From: Ilyonectria destructans
Lineage: Eukaryota; Ascomycota; Sordariomycetes; Hypocreales; Nectriaceae
NCBI GenBank assembly: GCA_020740775.1
Contig: JAHEWK010000015.1
Coordinates: forward strand, 1,364,001 to 1,428,000
DNA length: 64,000 nucleotides
Direction: 5' to 3'
Under the pieces are notes generated by a model. It saw only the letters and a program-made list of their open reading frames with translations, was not told the DNA's origin and did no database searches. How positions within the stretch are numbered: position 1 is the stretch's first letter; each line of letters opens with the position of its first letter. The position numbers were made by a program, and so were the translations under genes. Below, in pieces: positions 57,417 through 64,000 of the stretch.

Positions 57417-58911
57417 ATGGCGCAAATAAACATTTTCAGAGCCCAGAGAGATTCGGCACTCTCACTTGACCTTCTGAGCAAGACTGCTCTTGACGGGCAA
57501 TCATGGCTAAGCCACGAGTACAAGCGCAGCAGCGGCCTTGAGACGCCACCGTCTGAAGCCTCAACTCCTGTGGTCGAGAAGGACCTGGATGAGCTTCTGG
57601 AGCCAGCAGACGCTTGTGTGGACGACAATCTCTCAACCATTTCACCCGGAGATGCGCCTACAGTCGCTGTTCTGGGGGTTGGCTACGTCGGAACTCATCT
57701 CGTCAGCACCTTTGCCACGAAGTACCCCGTGATTGGCTTCGATGTCTCAAGGACCCGAATCAATGACCTGCTGGCTGCACAAATGCAAGATCCCGTTGAG
57801 GAGCAGAAAAACATCAAGTATACCTCTGACACTGCTCCTCTTCGCCGAGCCACCCACTTTTTGATTTCGGTACCCACGCTCCTGCGCCCAGATCGCACCG
57901 TGGACGCGTCGTTTCTTTGCAACGCCCTTCAGACGGTGGAGAACCACGCCCGTCCGGGTGCAACTGTTGTTATCGAGAGCTCCATTGCCGTTGGAATGAC
58001 TCGAGAGCTCTTGGGGCCACTGGCCATGCGAAGGGGATTGTTTGCCGGCATGTCTCCAGAGGTAAGCACTTCCTATGCCTTTTCCACGTTTAGATGTACT
58101 GACCAACTTTCAGCGTGTTGATCCCGGGCGAAAGGATCCGCCTCTTTCTTCGATCCCTAAGATTGTCTCTGCCCTCGACGATATCCGGCCCGGCTCTCTC
58201 AGTGCAATTGTTCAGCTCTACTCGACGGTATTTGACACTGTCGTGCCTGTGTCGTCGCCAGAGGTTGCCGAGATGACCAAACTATACGAAAACTGCCAGC
58301 GGATGATCTGCATCGCGTACGCCAACGAGATGGCCGATGCCTGCACCACACACCGCATCGACCCGTACGAGGTGTGTCAGGCCGCATCAACAAAACCGTT
58401 TGGCTACATGAACTACACACCTGGGCTGGGTGTTGGAGGACACTGCATCCCAGTCAACCCCTTCTACCTGCTGTCCAACTCGAGCTTCCCGCTACTGGAG
58501 GAGGCGACGAGACGCATGCACGAGCGACCAAAGCGCATAGGGGTTCAGATTCTTGAGAGACTTCGCGCCAGGGCGTCTTCTGGGACGTTTGGTCATAGGA
58601 AGCCACGTGTCTTAGTTGTCGGCATGGGCTTCAAGAAGGGCCAGTCGACCTTGAGCCATTCACCTGGTATCGAGCTTCTCAAGACACTTCATCTCGCTGC
58701 AGAGCCCGATGTAACATGGGCCGACAGTCTAGTGTCTCAAGATGCCATCTTCAGCGTGCCAAAGCTTCATGATGAGCATTGGGTCAGCAACGATTTAGCC
58801 ACCTTCGACCTCATCCTTGTCGTCTTTCTACAGCCGGATATGAGCAAAAAGGTTCTCGAGACTTTACCTGCTCATGTAGAGGTCAACTGGCTGAGCATGC
58901 GGCCAAGTTAG
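57417..58911 (+). CDS. UDP-N-acetylhexosamine-type 6-dehydrogenase (UDP-sugar dehydrogenase)
   Basis: Two exons (57417-58061 and 58114-58911) give 480 residues. A ~75-residue lead, probably disordered, precedes the Rossmann motif VAVLGVGYVGTHLVSTFA. A catalytic Lys (MTKLYEN, about 271) and catalytic Cys326 in GGHCIPVNPFYLL are present. The form GGHCIPV is that of WecC/WbpA/CapL-like dehydrogenases, which oxidise UDP-ManNAc/GlcNAc/GalNAc to uronic acids; ordinary fungal UDP-glucose dehydrogenase has GFGGSCF. The enzyme would supply an acidic sugar nucleotide in the cytosol. Such dehydrogenases are common in bacterial capsule clusters, so transfer from bacteria is possible and needs a tree. It stands 6.8 kb from the GT2 gene. 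Confidence 0.85.
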
Positions 58912-59869
58912 GCTGAATCTGAGTACAAGGGAATTGCACGTTTAATCTTGTTAGTATTTATCGTTGCAAATATTATTTATAGACGTCACATGTCCTATTG
59001 TGAATGGTGGATATTGGAAACCGTTTGTTGGACATATCAAACATCCACTACAATCGAAATCGGGGGTTCAATCCGGACGATTTCTCGCCCCGTTCAAATG
59101 TTTCTTCATCTTTATCAGGACTTTCCATAGTCAACTTCAACCTTTCGTATTAATTTTAACATTACCACATTCGCCTTCATCTTAGAATTTAGAGCTTTCA
59201 GCCCAAGTCCTAGTAAAGAGAGGCATTTTAGTTCTTCCGCTGCATCATTTTATGTCCCTACCCTTTAATCTTTGACCGTGCCTGCCTAGAATGCTGAATG
59301 ACGTTGGCAAGCCTGTCTGTTCTTTAATCGGGCCTTGGTCAAATATGACCTCATTTCGTAGTGGCGTATACCTAAAGGCGTACATTTTCAAGGTTTTAGC
59401 AGAAGCAATAATTTTAGATTGGAGGTAGAGATTTCAATGAGAGTACGCCTTGAGGGATTTGAATTTGAACTGCACGACCGATGAATCTTTGTTCTCGATC
59501 CTTCAGTTCCATACTATCTTCTATTTCTTGTTCCCGATAACCAAGCGCCGAAATTTGACCGGCTAGCAGCCGATCGGCATTGAAATCTCATCCTCGGCAC
59601 AAAGCCCTTCGGAAGTCGTGACCATCGGCTTCGGAGTCGGCGAAACAACGCGTCATCAACCTTCCGACAATCCCTATGTCCTCTCCTTTCGTTGACTAAC
59701 GATGCCGCTCAAAATCGGATAACTATCTTTCAACTATAAATTACAACGTAGCTTCAACCAGCTTCAAACTCAGACGATAATTCTTCACCAATTATAAAAT
59801 TAAGATCCTCTCGACTATTCTCATTCTTAGTCTACCAGCTGACTTGCTCCATTAAAAAGGCCAGTTAAA
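58912..59869. promoter_or_regulatory. upstream region of the intradiol dioxygenase
   Basis: 958 bp with no gene. Near the start codon, at 59560-59645, CGG/CCG triplets cluster: GCCGATCGG, TCGGAAGTCGTGACCATCGG, CTTCGGAGTCGGCG. They resemble the elements found in front of the left-hand genes. A TATAAATT sequence lies at about 59736. Confidence 0.45.
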
Positions 59870-60920
59870 ATGAAACATCAAAAGCCAGATATTCCCCCAA
59901 TGAAGGATCTCACAATCGAGAACATTACGGAAAATGTCATCGCGATCAATTCTGGATGCAATGATGCTCGCATGCGGTTCCTCCTTGAACGACTTGTCTT
60001 CCACCTACACACCTTTGCCCGAGAAACTCGACTAAGCACATCGGAATGGGATGCATCGATCCGATTTCTTACAGATGCTGGCAAAACATGCACAGAAGAG
60101 CGCCAGGAGCTAATTTTGCTCTCTGACGTATTGGGACTCTCCTTGTTAGTCGACTCAATTGACCACCCCAAACCTCCGCTTTCTACCCAAGGCACCGTCC
60201 TTGGACCTTTCCATGTTCACATGGGAGAGAAGACCGCTTCTGGAGGTACTATCTCTAGCGACCCAGACGGCGAGCCTCTGCTTGTGGTGGGCTCAATTAA
60301 AGACTCTCAAGGACGCCCAATACGCGGCGTCAAGGTGGACGTCTGGGAAACAGATTCAAAGGGGTTCTACGACGTTCAATACGATGACAGAGATGGTTTC
60401 AATGGACGTGCTGTTCTCCAGAGCGATGACAAAGGGGAATTCCATTTCCGCGCTATTGTACCCGTCCCGTATCCGATCCCAGATGACGGGCCGGTCGGGA
60501 TGCTTCTCAAGCGCTTGAATCGCCATCCTTATCGGCCCAGTCACATGCATTTCATGTTCAAGAAAGATGGATACGATCCTTTAATTACGTGAGTTGAACC
60601 CCTTATAATTCTCATCACCATAATTACAAAACTAAGAAGTCGTCAGCGCTCTCTATCTTCGAGGAGATCCCTATGAGAGCTCCGATGCTGTATTTGGAGT
60701 TAAAGAGTCTCTTGTGGTCGATCTATACAAGGTCTCTGACATGCCGGGATTTTCGTCAACATATCATGTCCCAGAATCGATGAAGTTGCTCAAGTACGGG
60801 TTTGTTTTGGTGTCAGAGAGAGAAGTAAGGAACCTGCGGGTACAAGAGGCGCTAAACGCAGCAGCCAATCTTGGAATTAATGTCAAAGAGGTAGATGGGC
60901 TCCTTGTACGTGACGAGTAG
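59870..60920 (+). CDS. intradiol ring-cleavage dioxygenase (hydroxyquinol/catechol 1,2-type)
   Basis: Two exons (59870-60588 and 60647-60920) encode 330 residues, with the N-terminal dimerisation helices of the family and then the beta-sandwich catalytic core. The Fe(III) ligands Y167 (GFYDVQY), Y201 (VPYPIP), H225 and H227 (RPSHMHF) are all present. The layout GPFHVHMGE and DVWETDSKGFYDVQY matches hydroxyquinol 1,2-dioxygenase, which opens 1,2,4-trihydroxybenzene to maleylacetate in the cytosol; catechol 1,2-dioxygenase is the other option. It belongs to the 3-oxoadipate route of fungi. Upstream CGG elements resemble those of the left-hand cluster. Confidence 0.9.
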
Positions 60921-62667
60921 TTAGTTGTTTAGACTTCCGATCAAATTCGGTGGTTCGTCTCGAATAGCACGATCCCCAAGTTAGAAGGTCTGATGCTGAC
61001 CACCTCCCACAAGTAACTAGTCCGTTGATTAGTGACACAATTGGAAGAGAGGTGTGTTTTTACATGCCGAGACGGGTGATGCAACGGCAGGGACATATCA
61101 TGTCGTTATATGGTGCATTACAGGCTCAATGAGGAATAGCAATAGAGTAAACATTTGAACACCCCAAAATACGCTGTGAATAAGAGAAGGTCCGGTATCC
61201 AACTCAACTTAATGAGTTAAAGGAAGGTAATATAATGCTAGGTTATGTCTAGGCCTACGGAAAACACCGTTCCTCCAACTACTTGTAACGTTAGAGTCCC
61301 TGTATATCCTCCCCCCTCCCCCCACCCCCAACAAGTTAATGCCAACTGACACATCACATCTTGTGGACATTGCTGTCTTTGGTCCATCCTCTAAATGTCT
61401 TGCCGTAAAAGTAAAAGACAGTCCCCATAAGGCAGAACAAGGTTGTGAGGGCCATATTGGTCATAAAAAGGGCTAACTTAGTGAGGCTAGTGATATGATC
61501 TAACTTGGCAGGGTGATTCCCCGCGGGGAAAACTGGTATTGGTTGATTGAAGTGGAATAGAATTGAAACTAGCGCTTCGGAAGCCGACGCCTTGCATCGG
61601 AAGACGGCGACTTGCATCGGAAGACGGCGACTTGCATCGGAAGAGCCCCCTGGCATCGGGAAAACATCCGAAAAGCTGGGGTTGGCCCGATGGGAGATTA
61701 TATGCGCCATGTTGAGCGTTCACGAATATGATCATGGTGCCGTCCACATGCCCGTTTGTTTTGCTTGCTTTCAAATCACTATAAATATTCTACTAGTCTG
61801 TGTTGTAATTCAATCATCACAATCACACGATTAATGCTTGTTCCTTCAATCACTTTCAATCTCACATCTCATATTCTTTTTCCAGTGCGATAAGGAAGCT
61901 ATTCGCGATGGCATATTAACGAGTGGTGGCCCACTCACTCCGGGAGTCGCACGAAGGGTCCCACTTGGGCGGTCTACAATCTCGACGTCTCATGGCCTTT
62001 CTTCCTCTTATCTTTCCCCCAGCTTATACAGCAGCTGCTTCAAAGCACACCGCGCTATAGTTACAACACTTCCATCATCAACCAAGGATCCTTACCTAAA
62101 TTAGTTAAAGCATATAGTGTCAATGTAGACATCTCACACCACTTTATTAGAGAAGAAGTTGAGGCCCAGAGCCGCTTGATTGAGCATGCGCGATCATCTT
62201 CGTTGTTGAGTTGAGCCGCTGAAATATGGTGGCAGGGCGTCCGCAGAGTTTATGGAGAAGTAGGGAGTACAGACAGAGAGATGATGATGACTCCATGCCC
62301 CGTTGATTCTAGATTGTCCATGCACGTCCAAAGTCGATAGAGATCAAGGTGAATACTAGTTAAGGTGTCGAGTTAGACACTGTGTCTCAGAAACAACGGG
62401 GGGCAAAGTTCCCGTACCAAGCCAAAAGGATGTACCAACATATAACTAGCAGGCTCGCTCCTCCATCACCTCGCCTCTGCTTGGTCTGATTGTCTCACAT
62501 CCACGAACCAGTATCATCTATATTATCTGGCAGGTTGTGCGGTAGACATCATTTGAATCTTGAGGTTAGACCCCACCAGAGTCCTTAGACCTTCCTGGAC
62601 AGGACCTAAGAGATTTGCGGTCCAACATCCGGTCAGCTTCTCCCTTCCGTTAGAGATGATACGACTA
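60921..62667. other. 1.7 kb intergenic region
   Basis: It lies between the 3' end of the dioxygenase (plus) and the 3' end of the partial regulator (minus). Only weak open frames. The tandem repeat at 61591-61650 lies within it. Confidence 0.45.
61591..61650. repeat. 20-bp tandem repeat (three units) with CGGAAG core
   Basis: Two exact 20-bp units (CTTGCATCGGAAGACGGCGA) lie at 61591-61610 and 61611-61630. A third, at 61631-61650, keeps the first 14 bases. A partly similar CTTCGGAAGCCGACGC precedes them at 61575. The core CGGAAG with a following CGA resembles zinc-cluster half-sites seen elsewhere in the window. There is no start codon next to it. Confidence 0.75.
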
Positions 62668-63996
62668 TCAAGACCAGTTTTCTTGATTCCTTAGGCCCAT
62701 CAGACCCGTTTCGCCCATCAGAATGTCCCCAAAATGTACAGGGCAGTCATCGGAGTCCAGAACCAAGAAGGCTTCCTCGTCCAACGAATCAGAAATGACT
62801 GTCCCTGGTGAAACGGGTAAGACGAGGTTTGCCATGGCTGCGAAATCCGGTATTATGCCTTCAACTCCAAAATTCCAGTATCCTCGAGTTTCAGAACTAG
62901 CAGATCTTGACGGATCGCTTTGGCCCGGGTTGCGAATGATTTCGGTATCCGTTGCACGCGCAGGGAAAAGGTCAAGTTGCATGGAGGGGAGTCTTACTCT
63001 CAGATCATCTGCTCCATCCGGAACGGAGCGTTGCGGTATGCTGTTGTCGTGCATGAGGCCGAATAAGCCCCTAATGAGTAAGCTGTGTTTCTCCATCTTG
63101 CGCCTAAATCTCTTCTCGATATGCAAATCGCACGCGGCTCGGAGATCATCAACGACAGCGAGATTCCTCTTGGACCCAACATCGTAGCGGCTGAAGAAAG
63201 CAAGTAACTTCCGTGCTCTTGCAAGGCTCTTTCCGACAGGGAATATGAAGTCAAAATCACCAAACTGCGCCAGACCCAGAACCAAAGACGCAACGAACAA
63301 ACAGTTAACTACAAACGGAAGGCGTTTTGGAATGTTTTCACTCGACCTCAGTCCGCTCAATAGGTCCACGGTGCGTATGGCTGCATCAACGCAGGCATAG
63401 CTTACAATGCGGCTTAAAGAGGTGTCAGCGATCCCATTCTCAGCGGGACTATCGTTTACCATAGTTTTGGAAACAACGCTCTCTACCAGGAAAGGCCGTG
63501 CTAGAAGCATAATTGTCCAGTAGTAAGCCTCTTTAAGATGATATAGGCCGATGTTTGGCGCTCTCTTGCCTTCATCTGTGTCGATGAACTCGGTTGATTT
63601 GATGTCATCAGCTGCTAATCCTGTGGTGAACCTCTTGGTCCATTGCCTGTGATGTTCACTAATCCGTTCCAGAGCGTCTTTTGATACTGTACGTCTTAAG
63701 TAAACACCATTAAGGATGCTCTCGAAGATGGCGCAGAGGTCGTTGGAGGCTGAGTAGTTTGCCTCGGCAGCTGTGTCCCGCGTTTCGCAGGTTGAGGGAG
63801 GGTGGCCTAGAGACGCGCTCATGAAGAGATCAAGCACGCGGAGGACTTTCCAGAGACGTTCTCGCGCGGTGTACTCGCAAATTGCGTATTGAGCATTGAC
63901 ATCGGTCCGGTGAATACCCAAAGTATAACCAGCACGCACGGCTATGCCTGAATACATGAAGGCGGCGTCTCTTCGCGACGCTCCCAGTTGATACAT
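62668..63996 (-). CDS. fungal-specific transcription factor, partial (cut by right edge)
   Basis: The 3' part of a gene on the minus strand; about 442 residues run to the stop, and the 5' end (with any zinc cluster) lies beyond the window. The readable part begins inside the fungal_trans domain: SRRDAAFMYSGIAVRAGYTLGIHR, then ERLWKVLRVLDLFMSASLGHPPS (the typical RxxW...LGRP-like element). No intron was detected. It would be a regulatory protein in the nucleus. It is convergent with the intradiol dioxygenase gene, so it could belong to that enzyme's pathway. Confidence 0.8.
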   Translation of the reverse strand: MYQLGASRRDAAFMYSGIAVRAGYTLGIHRTDVNAQYAICEYTARERLWKVLRVLDLFMSASLGHPPSTCETRDTAAEANYSASNDLCAIFESILNGVYLRRTVSKDALERISEHHRQWTKRFTTGLAADDIKSTEFIDTDEGKRAPNIGLYHLKEAYYWTIMLLARPFLVESVVSKTMVNDSPAENGIADTSLSRIVSYACVDAAIRTVDLLSGLRSSENIPKRLPFVVNCLFVASLVLGLAQFGDFDFIFPVGKSLARARKLLAFFSRYDVGSKRNLAVVDDLRAACDLHIEKRFRRKMEKHSLLIRGLFGLMHDNSIPQRSVPDGADDLRVRLPSMQLDLFPARATDTEIIRNPGQSDPSRSASSETRGYWNFGVEGIIPDFAAMANLVLPVSPGTVISDSLDEEAFLVLDSDDCPVHFGDILMGETGLMGLRNQENWS

Positions 63997-64000
63997 AGTG

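Noticed and set aside
61591..61650. CRISPR-like array
   Set aside because: Units are contiguous with no spacers, and this is a eukaryotic genome.

Overview
The window is nuclear DNA of a filamentous ascomycete (Pezizomycotina). Most genes carry short GT-AG introns of about 40-75 bp, many with CTAAC/CTGAC-like branch sites. The families are also typical: two fungal Zn2Cys6 regulators with a complete zinc-cluster motif and a partial fungal-type regulator, TRI12-type MFS transporter, fungal P450s, secretory lipase and a GPI-type GH16. The genus cannot be told from this sequence. I saw no rRNA, tRNA, CRISPR array or intact transposon.

Left part (about 2.8-30.9 kb): a cluster that looks built for aromatic-ring metabolism. 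In order it holds a DUF1857/AtaL-like protein, a three-exon YCII-domain protein, an FMO-like flavoprotein, a Zn2Cys6 regulator, a fumarylacetoacetate-hydrolase-family (FAH) enzyme, an amidohydrolase-2 (dihydroxybenzoate/resorcylate) decarboxylase-like enzyme, a Gfo/Idh/MocA dehydrogenase, a salicylate-hydroxylase-like FAD monooxygenase, an SDR, a two-domain extradiol (VOC) dioxygenase, a second salicylate-hydroxylase-like monooxygenase carrying an apparent frameshift, a second Zn2Cys6 regulator and an APC permease. Several are head-to-head pairs sharing one intergenic region: FAH/decarboxylase, hydroxylase/SDR, extradiol dioxygenase/hydroxylase, regulator/permease. Decarboxylation and hydroxylation of a salicylate- or resorcylate-like acid, extradiol (meta) cleavage, then FAH-type processing is a coherent inferred route. 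No PKS, NRPS or terpene synthase is present.

Middle (32-45.6 kb): an SxxK beta-lactamase-fold hydrolase, two divergent cytochrome P450s (7 and 12 exons), a secreted lipase and a TRI12-like efflux transporter.

Right part (46-59 kb): a GPI-type GH16 protein, a hyaluronan/cellulose-synthase-like GT2, an amidase-signature enzyme with a probable GC-AG intron, a broken arylamine N-acetyltransferase gene, about 3 kb of repeat-bearing gene-free DNA, and a nucleotide-sugar dehydrogenase of the UDP-HexNAc type. GT2, dehydrogenase and GH16 together suggest an acidic cell-surface polysaccharide (inference).

Right end: an intradiol (hydroxyquinol/catechol 1,2-type) dioxygenase and a fungal transcription factor cut by the window edge. 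The window therefore encodes both extradiol and intradiol ring-cleaving enzymes.

Exon joins below were worked out by hand from splice signals, reading-frame continuity and family motifs; they are not transcript-supported.
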